NCBI GenBank assembly: GCA_028456385.1
Contig: JALNQF010000203.1
Coordinates: forward strand, 1-64,000
Direction of reading: 5' to 3'
DNA length: 64,000 nucleotides
From: Ophiosphaerella korrae
Taxonomy: Eukaryota; Ascomycota; Dothideomycetes; Pleosporales; Phaeosphaeriaceae
The position numbers were made by a program, and so were the translations under genes. Of the stretch, positions 24,011-34,624 are shown one piece after another; within the stretch, counting starts at the first letter, position 1, and the number at the start of each line of letters is the position of its first letter. The notes under the pieces were generated by a model, which was given only the letters and a program-made list of their open reading frames with translations, did no database searches and was not told the origin of the DNA.

Positions 24011-24548
24011 GGGATAGACGTTACATCTCCGTTTACAGTATTTTACTTCACACATCTGGAGATACTGACAATCCCGGGTTTGTTGGTCTATTTTTAGCTT
24101 TCGGAACTGTGTAGTAGGGTGCTATTGCCTTTGTAGCTTCTCCAACTCTACCACGTTGTCACACATATCATAAAAAGCTCATGCCTACAAAGTATCATCT
24201 GTATTGCCTTTCAATATTGACCACAATTCGCTGTAATGCTCCTCGTACTCGCTACAGCTAGCCCATGTTGCTCGCTGGGCTGACCGGTAATACGGCGTCA
24301 TTTCCATGCCGACGGCCTGGACACTTTTGCTGCAAGTGACGAAGCGGCAGCTCGATTCGTGGCACACTAGACACCAATCACATTGCTCAGATCTTGCAAA
24401 GCTTTTCGTACTAGCTAGCTCCCGCGGCCAATGTCCGTACCTACCTGAAATTCCAACGCAATGGTCCTGCTCTCTTCCTTTTCATTGTCTTCCATGCTAG
24501 TCTGCCGGCTTTCAGTAGTCTGCACACATATCGGAGCGTCTCAGGCCC

Positions 24549-26569
24549 ATGAGCTGGGAAAATCAGGCTGGCAATGGATCAGCTATATCCGAAACACAAT
24601 TGGGTGGCCTTGGTGATAACCTAGCGCCCGGGAATAGCGCACTCAACGGTTCTCAGAATGATGGCGCAGTCTTGCCACCTGAACATGTTCATTCCTTGAG
24701 GGAAGAGTATGGACTTGGAATATCCCAAGGCAACACGAGCGACAGCAACGATGAAGAAAATAATCGACACGCCCGCCCCAATCGCAGGTCACGCGACCTC
24801 CTTCTCCAAACGGATGTCCAAGCAACACATTCAGAGAATGTTGAAAATACAGAAAAAGAGAAGAGCAAGCCTGTAGCATGGCGTTCACTACCCAGGAAAG
24901 ACCAACTTTTCGTCATCACACTCGCACGCCTGTCAGAGCCTTTGACGCAAAGCTCGTTGGGATCGTACCTCTACTATCAGCTGCAGTCGTTTGATACCTC
25001 GCTTCCAGATTCCACAATCTCTTACCAAGCAGGTATCATTCAGGCAGCCTTCCCATTTGCCCAGTTCTTGACCGCTATGCTTTGGGGGCGATTCGCCGAT
25101 TCAGAACATGGTGGAAGAAAGATATCTATTTGCATTGGGCTTCTAGGGACCATGTTTAGCGTAATCGGCTTTGGTTTTTCGCACAATTTTACCATGGCAG
25201 TGACATTTCGTTTCCTTGGGGGAACACTGAACGGTAATATAGGTGTCATGAGGACAATGATATCTGAGATCATTAAGGAGAAGAAGTACCAGAGTAAAGC
25301 TTTTCTAATGCTGCCGATGACATTCAACATTGGTGTCATCGTCGGGCCTATACTTGGTATGAATGTGCCCAATAGCATTGTCTTTGATGGACACTAACTC
25401 TGACAGGCGGTATCTTGGCTGATCCTGTGGGAAGTTATCCCACTGTCTTTGGTCCCGGTTCCTTACTCGGCGGCAAGCACGGCATACAATGGATAACTCA
25501 ATGGCCATATGCATTGCCGAACTTGGTGTGCGCTATCTTCCTGCTCTTTTCGGCCCTCGCCATAATCTTGTTTCTTGAAGAAACTAGCGAACTTTGCAAG
25601 GACAAACCTGATCGCGGCCTTCGTTTCGGTCGCTGGATACGCAGTCGTATCTTCCGTCAAAGCACTAGCATTGAAGATGGCTACACCGCAATCGCAACCG
25701 ACGAAGAAGCAAGCTCGAGCTTTGAACTGCATTCTACACCCATCTCAATGCATCGAGAAAATGTATCCACCTTCAACAACTCTACAAAGCTACCGCGCCA
25801 AGTTTTGCCTTTCCGCCACATCTTCACACGAAATCTTATCATTACACTCCTAGCCCATGCTCTTCTAGCCATGCACATTGGCGGTTTCAACTCGCTCTGG
25901 TTCATCTACCTTTCAACACCACGCCATAACCCCTCAAAGCCCCACCCGCCTGGCTTTAAACCACATGGTCTCATCTACTTCACAGGAGGTCTTGCTTTGC
26001 CACCCGCACGTATTGGTGTTGCGCTCGCCATCCTCGGTGTGATTGGTATAACACTTCAACTCTTCGTGTACCCCAATTTATCCCATCGTCTCGGAACAGC
26101 ACGAAGCTATCGTATCTTCCTTGCCTTCTTCCCACTTACCTACACCTTTGCGCCTTTTCTGAGTCGCGTGCCCAGCTGGGCGAAAGCGCCAGAGGGCGCC
26201 TCAGGGCCGTGGGTCTGGACCGCTATCATCGGCGTGCTAGGCATACAGGTTCTAGCTCGCACTTTTGCGCTCCCATGCACGGCGATTTTAATCAATAATG
26301 TCTCACCACACCCGTCGGTACTCGGCACAGTACATGGCATTGGGCAATCTGTTTCGAGCCTGGCGCGCACCTTTGGTCCAGCAGTGTTTGCATGGGTTTT
26401 TGGTAAAGGGTTGAACATGGGTATCGTCGGATTGAGCTGGTGGACTATGGCGGCTGTTGCTATTGTTGGATGGGTCATTGCACAGGGTGTGCGTGAGGGT
26501 GACGGACATGAAATATTGATGGAAGGAGAGGTAAGGCAAGACGACGGAGCCGTGGTCAGAGTGTCATAA
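24549..26569 (+). CDS. Major facilitator superfamily transporter, DHA1-like (656 aa, two exons)
   Basis: Exons 24549-25356 and 25407-26569 are joined across a 50-nt intron (donor GTATGA, branch CTAAC, acceptor TGACAG); 808+1163 nt give 656 codons plus stop. The junction restores GPILG-GILADPVGSYP, a conserved loop of this family. Residues 1-110 are a hydrophilic cytosolic tail. The helices follow, with motif A as GRFADSEHGGRK after helix 2 and GVMRTMISEI after helix 4. A long charged central loop (about residues 335-435) precedes the second six-helix bundle. It resembles the yeast YCR023C group of vacuolar/plasma-membrane MFS proteins. Substrate unknown. The start is the first Met giving a plausible tail; a downstream Met is possible. 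Confidence 0.88.
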
Positions 26570-26842
26570 ACAACTCAACGTCACACTCAAGGAGTGTACA
26601 CAAATATACAAATTCTAGTCAAGCTCACACAGTCATCAAACAAATATCTCTAAGCAACAAATATCATTCAATTGTCCATTCATGAACTCGTAACTATGAC
26701 TCGGGAGAAGCAGTTGCATGGGAATGTCGTCATCCATGCCAATGCCTAGTAAATCCAAACGAAACCAAACTCCAAATCAAAAAAGGCAAATCATTATAGG
26801 GTCTTACAGTTTCACGACGTATCGTGCAGCCCATCGGATCGC

Positions 26843-26882
26843 AAACCAAACCAAACCAAAACCAAAACCAAAACCAAAACCA
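26843..26882 (+). repeat. CCAAA/CCAAAA microsatellite
   Basis: Tandem AACCAA units shifting to AAAACC units, lying 270 bases downstream of the MFS stop codon. It creates a spurious Lys-Pro open frame on the plus strand and a Phe-Trp frame on the minus strand. Confidence 0.85.
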
Positions 26883-27002
26883 CAAGCAAAACCCAGATCC
26901 CAAAGCCAGCAATCCATATCGTCCCCACCTGGACACCATCCAAGATTCCAGCTAAAACCATACCATAGAGCACCGGACATATTTCGGGATGTCAGACCAT
27001 AG

Positions 27003-27259
27003 TAATTAGAGACTTGACTTAACCCACGAATGGATTAATTGGACGTTTCTTAAATCGGACACGTCGGGACCGTTTCGGTGGTGCTGTGCATGCGTTTTAT
27101 ACTGAATTGGATGGCGTCATCTTGTCGCCTTGCCGCGTGCGCGTGATGCCGACACTGCGGTTAGGGAGGTGGATATCCAACGCTATGGATGGGTTAGATG
27201 GTGGGTGGTGAGGTTTGTCGAGGGTAAGGGTCTTACGATGGCGGTTTGTAGGGCTTTGC
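27003..27259. other. Spacer between convergent MFS and hypothetical genes
   Basis: No gene seen. It is the probable shared 3' region of two convergent genes. Confidence 0.5.
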
Positions 27260-28007
27260 CTACATCCTTGGCTTGTCGAAGGAGGAGCCGAAGCCCCAGG
27301 TAGTAGCCCGCGTGGTAGGGGCGGGGGTAGAGATGGGAGGGGGGAGGGTGACTAGAGGAGGGAGAGATGAAAAAGAGTTATTAAATGTGGGTGCCGGAGG
27401 TGGCACTGGTGCTGGCGCGGGTGCTGGCGCTACTGGTAGGATGTCCATGTCCATTGGATCCCAGGTGGGATCAACGGCATCGGTCATCTCAATCTGAAGG
27501 CGTGGTGAGTTAAGTGGCAAGAGAACAGCTTCTATGTACGAAGCTTACCTCTACTGAGATAGGCTGGTGAACAACCACGAGCTGGATAGGGGCTTGCTGC
27601 ATTGCAGCAACTAGCCAGGCGCGATGCTCATCGGCCTTTCTCTGCTCGGCTTGTCTCTCTTGCAACTCACGGATCTTTGAGGTGATCAACCTATCGAATC
27701 TTATCTCAGACGCAGATACCGGGCCCTTGGGCATGCGCGGCTTAGGCTCGTCGGGACAATAAATGCCGCGGCGCCTTGCGTCGTCTTTCGCGCGACGTTC
27801 TTTGCGTTGGTCCTCTTGGAACTTGGCCATTCTGCCCGCGCGAGTATACTGACGGTGGATCTTCTGGAGTGCCTCCATTTCTGACATGCCGGGGTACTGC
27901 TTCAGGACCGAGCGGAGATCGAAATGACCGCGGTCGAAGGTCTTCTTGACTGCGGCGGGATCGAATGCCTTCTTGACGGCGCCAGAGTTGAAAACTGACT
28001 TGAACAT
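27260..28007 (-). CDS. Hypothetical protein, basic helical N-half and Pro/Ala-rich C-half (230 aa)
   Basis: Exons 28007-27549 (153 codons) and 27493-27260 (78 codons with stop) flank a 55-nt intron with donor GTAAGC, branch TTAAC and acceptor TTCAG. Both boundaries are phase 0, so the junction reads PISVE-IEMTDAVD. Residues 1-30 contain a near-repeat (GAVKKAFD, AAVKKTFD). Residues 40-135 are highly charged (Arg, Lys, Glu, Gln) and probably coiled coil. The C-terminal exon has an acidic start followed by APAPAPAPVPPPAP and PPPISTPAPT. No signal peptide or membrane segment. I do not recognise the family. It ends GFGSSFDKPRM. Confidence 0.78.
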
Positions 28008-28019
28008 CTTGTTGCTGGT

Positions 28020-28774
28020 GGAAGAATTGAAATTCTTGTAGACATTGGGTGTTGATAAAAGGAAAGCTAGATATTTACGAGCGTGGACAGACCACGTCAG
28101 AGGAACTAGAGTGATGGCTGTATCATTGGGCTAGAGAGATACTATGCCGTGAAAGACCTACCTAGGAATATATATCTGACCATTTTTCGTTGTTGTTTAT
28201 CATTTACTCCACAGTCATATAGGTATCTAGGCAAACCCCTATTCCTGTGTGTAAAACGAGGATTTAACACGCAAATACAAGACACGACGGTCAAGAGGCA
28301 AAGCAGCTGGACAAATTAACCATTATCATTCAATATTGATGTCAATGAGCACTTTTTACACTGCGATTAGATATTTTGAATATTCCTCCTACTTCGAAAA
28401 CGAGGTGAATATTGGACATAGTGCAACTTGAGCGCTAGCCAATTTGCCAAGACCACGTCAAACGGCTACTAGTATCATGTGCTATTATGCGGTCATAAAA
28501 AAAAAAAAAAAACTTTTAATAGTGCACAAGCAGTTTCAGAGTTTTCGTGGAGCATCTTACATTCACTGCGGGATGACTTGCTATTGTTGGCTAATTGCCC
28601 TTTTTGTCTAACTCCTACTTACGGTTGCCCCAACAAGCTTGCGCAACCTCAACAATCAACCCATCTACCACCTGCATAGCAAAATCGCAAGATCTCTTCT
28701 ACCATTTGCTCTCATTCTTGATATCTACATTTTTCTACCGATTTTTCGATTCCACAGCTTGCACCAATATCACT
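28020..28774. other. Divergent intergenic region with a poly-A run
   Basis: About 750 bases between two divergently transcribed hypothetical genes. It contains a run of 17 A at about 28498-28514 and pyrimidine-rich tracts just before the downstream start. It presumably holds both promoters. Confidence 0.5.
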
Positions 28775-30019
28775 ATGTCGCAGAACATCATGAACACAGA
28801 GCCTACTTCAAACACGGCCGATTTGAAAGTGTCAAGTCATGCTCGCATCGTATCCGCCAGCAATGCATACGATATGTCGGTTGTTGGAGTGGTTACGCCA
28901 GTTTCGTCAGTGAAGTCCGTTGCCGCGCAGTCGACAGTGACCTATCATGACACTGGTGTACAAGTTTTGCCTCCTCCGAATGGCGTAATCTTTTCAAAGA
29001 TATATGGCCGCAACCCTACAGATGATGACAAGATTGGTTTAGCAGGATATGGTCGCTACTATCGAAGGCCTGGCATTAATCCTCATGATCTCCTTTACGG
29101 TGTAGCATTCCAGGTTGAGAAAAAGGAAACGAAGTCCAACTATGTCGACTCGAGCTTCCAAACCACCGATTTCTCTGTGCGCAAGATCGCACTCACGAAA
29201 GCCAAAGTCAAAGCATCAATGACGGCAAACACATTCAAGAAGGTGGCCGAAGCCTGCGGATATCGCATCTGGGCTGATCCCAAGGACGATCGAGTCGTTC
29301 ATTCTGAGCAGCATCCGTTCAAGATCACCCTCGATGGCGAAGGAAATGCGCAAGGCGACAAGAGCATCCAGGGCCATTTCTTGCCCAACATCTACAAGGA
29401 AGAGATCATCAGCACGACCGACTGTGGCACAGCCACAAAAATTACTTCTACCATGCCGGTCATGGTCACCAAGGACGCCGGAATCTGTCCCATCCTCACC
29501 GTCGAGCCGTCCTCGCCAGAGGGCTGGCTGCCCGAAGAAACCGCCGAGCGCTCCGAGGCCTACGGCGAGAGCCTTGACTCGTTCGTCGTTTTTGATCCGG
29601 TGTCGGTTGTGACGATCCCGGCGGGACCTTGCGCCCATCCTTCACCATCACCACCTCGAAAGAGGAAATCCTCGACTCCGGTCGAGAGCATCAAGGTAGG
29701 ACCATCCAATCTACAACGAACACAAGAAGCTAACCAGTCACAGGGGGCTTGCACGCCAAGCAAAGACCTCAATGGCCGTAAGCAACCACGCTCTGCCGAA
29801 CCAACCGATCTTGTTCGCGATGCTAACGATAATTTAGGTACTAAGAGGCAAAAGACGGAGAAGAAGGGGAAAGAGGAGGAGGAGAAGGAGAAAGAGGAGG
29901 AAGAGGCCAAGGAGGTGGTCAAGGTCGAGCCCAAGGGCTCAAAGGCGCGTGCTCCCAGAGCGGAGATACGTCGCTACGTGCCACGTGCAATGCGTGAGCG
30001 CGGCCTCAATAGAGGCTAA
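28775..30019 (+). CDS. Hypothetical protein with Lys/Glu-rich C-terminus (378 aa if spliced)
   Basis: The frame is open throughout (414 codons), but two well-formed introns whose lengths divide by three are embedded. They are 29696-29743 (48 nt, donor GTAGGA, branch GCTAACC, acceptor CACAG) and 29778-29837 (60 nt, donor GTAAGC, branch GCTAACG, acceptor TTTAG). Removing both gives 378 residues. The start at 28775 (CACTATGTC) was preferred over an in-frame Met at 28595, because the 60 codons between look like an untranslated leader. The central part has FKKVAEACGYRIW. The last 75 residues hold a polyglutamate/lysine stretch and end RRYVPRAMRERGLNRG. No known domain was recognised; a nuclear location is plausible from the basic tail. 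Confidence 0.75.
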   Translation: MSQNIMNTEPTSNTADLKVSSHARIVSASNAYDMSVVGVVTPVSSVKSVAAQSTVTYHDTGVQVLPPPNGVIFSKIYGRNPTDDDKIGLAGYGRYYRRPGINPHDLLYGVAFQVEKKETKSNYVDSSFQTTDFSVRKIALTKAKVKASMTANTFKKVAEACGYRIWADPKDDRVVHSEQHPFKITLDGEGNAQGDKSIQGHFLPNIYKEEIISTTDCGTATKITSTMPVMVTKDAGICPILTVEPSSPEGWLPEETAERSEAYGESLDSFVVFDPVSVVTIPAGPCAHPSPSPPRKRKSSTPVESIKVGPSNLQRTQEANQSQGACTPSKDLNGRKQPRSAEPTDLVRDANDNLGTKRQKTEKKGKEEEEKEKEEEEAKEVVKVEPKGSKARAPRAEIRRYVPRAMRERGLNRG

Positions 30020-30835
30020 GCCCTTGGGTCGACCTAGGTTGGGGGCGGTAGATAGATTTCTGCTAGTATTTGGCACCGAATAAAGACATATCATCAAATA
30101 CCGACAATGGCTTCAAGAGCTTCTGTCACGCTGACGAAGATATACGTAGTATATCATGTGAGCTTCTTATTATTATCGCGTGGTTGAGGTCTTTCCTAAA
30201 TCTATTTGAATACTTCACGCAGAGTTATGGTATCCTGCCTTAGGTTCAAAATACACACTGGCGTTGCACTCGCTACAGCATCTGATACCTAGCATCGAAC
30301 AGCAAGAGAGTATTTAACTAGGGTTAAGGTAGGATATAAAGAATTTTACCTCGACCTGTATGAAAGAAGTAATCAGAAAAGTAACTATTGCAGAGCATAC
30401 ATAGCACGATGAGAATCTCTCCTTCCCGTGCCGACCTAGACTTGATTAAATAGCCAAGTAATGTCCTTCTCACACCATCTACTGTACTCACCCTCATCCA
30501 TGAAGTTCTCCCCTCTACCGCTCGCAGGCAAGAAAGACAGGCATACTCCCAACAGCTCTCTATAACTGATTACAAATATCTTCAGTCACAGAATCAGAGT
30601 TGCGACGAAAGACTATGATTGATTCTTTGCTGTTGCTGCTGTCCGGGAAATTGGCACTGAATTTGCCGTCCAATCGGCGGTTTGGTAGATGTAAGCATGA
30701 GGGCGCGGGTGGCGGTGTTGAGAACGGTGGGGTCAGGAAATGCTTCTATGGGCTCAATTGTGAAATGCCAAATCGCGTAGCACCAAAGCAGAGCGACTAG
30801 CTATACATATCTGACTCTACCAGATAGGGAAACCT
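30020..30835. other. Intergenic region without a supported gene
   Basis: About 800 bases. A 66-codon frame at 30600-30800 has no recognisable features. Nothing else seen. Confidence 0.45.
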
Positions 30836-31778
30836 CATTATCCTACGAAGTATCTCATAATTCGTCTGTATATTGATCTTAAAAGGCCACTCCCGCTGCG
30901 AAAGAAGATCTTCTGGTTTCTACGTTAGATTGATGGTAAAAGCCGGTCGATCTACATTTCCAAACAGATCAAAAAGCTTTTTGTGCCTCTGCTCGGCAGC
31001 CTCGCTTTTTATTCTCTCCTCCTAAGGACGTCGTGCCCAGACAGGCTCTTTAGGTTTTTTGAAGTTACTATAGTAGAACTATACTTGTAGCTTACGCAAG
31101 GAGGACATTTTGTCGAGACTGTGGAACGCGTGTTCCTACTCCTTCAACCCTTCCTCGTGATGGAAAGGACTGTTGTTCGACCAGTCAATTTTCCCGAATG
31201 CAATGACTAAGCCTTTTACACTCGCAAGGCCCTTTGGTGATGCAGTTACTTGGAAGCAGTGGATATCCGTAGGATTTACGAATACCAATGTGGCTGATGA
31301 GTAGAACACTTCTAGCGCTTCAGAGTACCTAAAAGCGAATACTGGTATGAGCTTGTGAGATCATCTAGATGTAGCGCGAGGGGAACCTAAAATTGACGGC
31401 ACGATAACAGCAAAACTAATGACTTCTCAAGCTTTTTGGTACCTTCATGTATCTTTGTATCTGGTGTGCTTAATCGATAGAGAAAGCAGTCAGCGTTAAG
31501 CGCCTCCACTCCATACGCAGTAATTGATGACCCATAGTAGGATGGCCGCCAGCGCTCTATCCTCGTGTATGGCGCCTGAACAACGTACGTCCAGATCAAG
31601 AGCCTACAATCCAAGGGCAGCTTCTCAAGTAAGTTGCTTTGGATCTAACGGTATGGTTCTGCGTGAGGCAATGCGGCACGGGAGAGTTTGTTTGCGATGG
31701 GGCGGGGCTGTTCACAGCGGCTTGAGCTTTGGCTGCCTGGAATTCTGGAATGTCATTAACACCGAATGAGCATGCCAT
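30836..31778 (-). pseudogene. Broken gene of a DUF7730-like fungal family
   Basis: On the minus strand three reading frames must be combined. An N-terminal piece starts at 31778 (MACSFGVNDIPEFQAAKAQ). The middle piece at about 31630-31390 has LEKLPLDCRLLIWTYVV and RWRPSYYGSSITAYG. The C-terminal piece at about 31340-30840 has FRYSEALEVFYSSATLVF, GLVIAFGKIDW and stop-interrupted sequence ending NYEILRRIMR. This order (LP..R..IWTYV, then SEAL..FYS, then a strand pair) matches fungal proteins annotated as DUF7730. Two frameshifts and at least four in-frame stops break it. The family name is from recollection of the pattern, not a search. Confidence 0.6.
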
Positions 31779-31799
31779 TTTAAACCAAGACAGGGCGAT

Positions 31800-32705
31800 A
31801 GGTTAAGTGATGTTCGTAAGCTTTTGGCCTAGAGTTGCGGTGAGGCGAGCGAAGATGCAGGTACTTTCAGGTAGCGCAATCTACTCTAGCTTCAATTCAG
31901 GTTACACCTTGGGTAGGCGCATTAAAAACTCGGTTACTAGATAAACATCGGTACAACGCGTAAAATCTCAGTTACGCAGCATTCGCCCTTGTTTTATTTC
32001 TACATTAGGCATACACCTAGAAACGTAAGCGCCTTGACACCGTCGAAACTCGTCTGCGTGACACGGTCACGAGGCAACTTTTCTAGCGTTGACCGTTGAC
32101 AAGTCTGCTTCGGCCCCGAACTTCGACTGCAATATTCAAGTTCAACGACTACCGGAAAAGCTATGGGATAAGCCCAAACTATACCCTTACGAGTTTAGAT
32201 CAAGAAAGCTTTGGACACCGTGAAGCAACTTAGGGGCGTGGCGTTGCGCATTTCACCCTTCGCCCTTGTCCTCAATGGCTGTTTACCGGGTATTTTGGCA
32301 AAGAAGGGTCATATTACATAATCTAGGTGCAAAAGTCTCAAGGGGCTATGGCTATTTCGAAGGATCGTCGTGACTTGGACAGAGCCAAAGCAATTGAGGC
32401 TATCTACGTCTAGTCGAAGGGCAACCCTAGGCAGATTCCATAGTCAATCACATCATGCCGACACGCCGCAATTTTAGATCAATCTAAGGTGCTGTTCAAG
32501 TCGGCTGTGTAATTTCCAACATTAACGCGTAGCATAGTCTTTGAAAAAGTAGACATGATGAATAGGTGGTGTCGGTAGTGGTCACCGAAGGAACTATTTT
32601 TTATTTAAGACTGTATCGCCGCAGTGTTTACTACATCTTCATCCTCATCCTCGTCCACATTTCGCATTTCAGCTCTACTCTATACGTCTGCACGTATATA
32701 CAACG
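31800..32705. other. Intergenic region without a supported gene
   Basis: About 900 bases of normal composition. Nothing recognisable on either strand. TATTTAAG at 32600 may be a TATA-like element for the downstream secreted-protein relic. Confidence 0.4.
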
Positions 32706-33260
32706 ATGCGTTCTATCATCCTTTCTTTGGTGCTATCCATAGCCTTCGCCAGTCAGACCATAGCTTTTACCTACTGGATTGACGGTAAGAACTGTACTGA
32801 CGATTTTCCTCTGACTGAAGCTCTAAAAGAAACGAAGCTTATGGGGGAGAAGGCTTCTGAGCGGCTGAAGTCCAGCACTGATGCAGATTATCAACACGTC
32901 TACGAGTTCCTTACGAAGAGAAAGAAGTCTGACAAGGCTGAATTTTCACAATCTATAAAGCTAAATTGTCAAGATATGCGTACTTTATCAGTAACTCTAA
33001 GTCTAACCGGAATATCCGTTCAATAAACGCTGATGAGCTGATGAAAAATGCTGATGTGCGCGCTTATCTTGGGCAATTAGCGATCCTGGCTGATCGTGGA
33101 TATACCTTCCTGTGAACTCCCCTTGATAGTACGAAGGAAGAGGAGAAGGCCGAGTTTAACAAGAATATGGAGGTTGGCAAGCTGTTCTTATATCCAAACC
33201 TGACCAAGAGAAGCCTTAGACAAATTGGAAGGCTTGCAAGGAGGTATAATAAAGCGTAAG
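32706..33260 (+). pseudogene. Broken gene for a small secreted protein
   Basis: The first frame (32706-33026) starts with a clear signal peptide (MRSIILSLVLSIAFASQTIA, with cleavage expected near the following FTYWIDG). It runs about 90 codons with the character of a small secreted fungal protein: TYWIDGKNC, then helical KETKLMGEKASERL and DADYQHVYEFLTK. A second frame, offset by one base from about 32968, continues coherently with INADELMKNADVRAYLGQLA, then a TGA near 33114, then KAEFNKNMEVGKLFLYPNL and a final TAA near 33258. One frameshift plus one nonsense codon therefore break an original of about 185 residues. Alternatively the 106-residue product is real and simply truncated. I do not assign a function. 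Confidence 0.6.
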
Positions 33261-33510
33261 TGCAGAATTGAAAAACACAGCCAATTGTCAGAAACTGCCT
33301 CTATTGCTAATGCGTTGCATCGGGCTTATTCGAATGGCAGATCTTACTGCAGTTTATTATCTGTTATTGGCTTTTGCTTGTTAGACTTATAGTCTATAGA
33401 GGGTCGCAAATCAAAGATAGACGGCATGGAACGAAGGTCCCCGGAATTCCTGAGATCCTTGAGGATTCTGGTACTAGTCGGGAGTGGGGCCGATACGCTA
33501 GAAATCATGA

Positions 33511-33702
33511 CGTTGTATAGTAGTAGTCCAAAGTGGGGCTGATGCGCTACACCAGCGCATAAAAGGCTCTACACTTGCGAACAGAGTAAAGTAAGTATTA
33601 TTCTCTCAGATATTAGTAGTACTCTTGAATACTATTCGTAATCCCTTCACTATCTCCTGTGGCCTACGGCAAGTACTATTGTCTTCCAGCTACCCCTTAA
33701 CA
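33511..33702 (+). repeat. Possible LTR remnant
   Basis: It has an LTR-like layout: a TATA-like word (CATAAAAGG) followed by AAGTAAGTATT, with an end reading CCCCTTAACA. It starts near CGTTGTATAG rather than a clean TG, and no target duplication was found. The words GTGGGGCCGATACGCTA and GTGGGGCTGATGCGCTA occur just before and inside it. Inference only. Confidence 0.3.
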
Positions 33703-34624
33703 AAAGACAGCAGGAATAGGGTTACGTATATACAGAAAACCTTACTGTAAATCGGTCGCTTGCAGCAAATTGTTTACACCTTAAAGTCGTAGGTAGGCGC
33801 CGAACAGCGCGCTGTACTACAGGAGACGCACCAATCGCAAAGGCGCCGTTGTGCGCGGTTCTTCGTTCCGACACGCAAGAACGATTACAAAGAGTATATC
33901 GTCTCATCACCTAAGGTAAAAAACATACCTAGTTATCCGGGATGTCCGGCCTCATGTTAGCAAGGATCATCAGTCGCTCTGATTGGAGAGTTTCGTCACA
34001 AAGTACCGAGTCGTGTGGCGATCCCCTAGAAAATTGAGCGCCACCGCAGCCTTACGGCTAAATACTACTTCTTAGTGATGCTGTTAGACTTTCAGGCCCC
34101 GATAAGGACGCCCTAAGGGTTGTGACAGTGATATAAGCTTGGTGGTAGCCTTGTGGTGCAGAAGACCTGTTTTTGGTTAAACGGAGACCCTTTGCATATC
34201 AGGCGAGAAGGCCTCTATGCAAACGTAATTTTTATGCAGGTAGTATTGTAGTAGTTAAGGAATAGTATTAGTATGGAATTTAAGGTACATTTAGTAAAAG
34301 ACCAGGCGTGGGGAGATCCCCTATTGTTTAAAAGTTGAAGTACCTAGAGTTTGTTCCGTTACAGGTGGATGCACGTTAATAACCTTGAATACTCTTTATC
34401 TAATACGAGGGGCTGAGTCCCAATTAAAAATAGAAAGTATATATCGCTTACATAGACAACGAATAGTGGAAGCAGATGTAGGTATTTGCAAACAGCGACT
34501 AAGCCTACGACAATATTCAAGAAGCGAGTAGACCTCCACAAAACCCCGTAACCCAAGTACGTAAAAGGAAATTCAGCAAAACCACCCAGTCCCACACCAC
34601 TACCCCAAACCCCCCCCGTAGCTT
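33703..34624. other. Intergenic region downstream of the P450 gene
   Basis: About 900 bases with no supported gene, including the presumed P450 3' untranslated region at its right end. It contains patches of raised AT content. Confidence 0.4.

Noticed and set aside
26718..27002. 94-codon Lys/Pro-rich frame
   Set aside because: Produced by the CCAAAA microsatellite in the 3' region of the MFS gene.
33720..33910. Minus-strand 62-codon frame
   Set aside because: No motif, and it lies in a degraded intergenic stretch.
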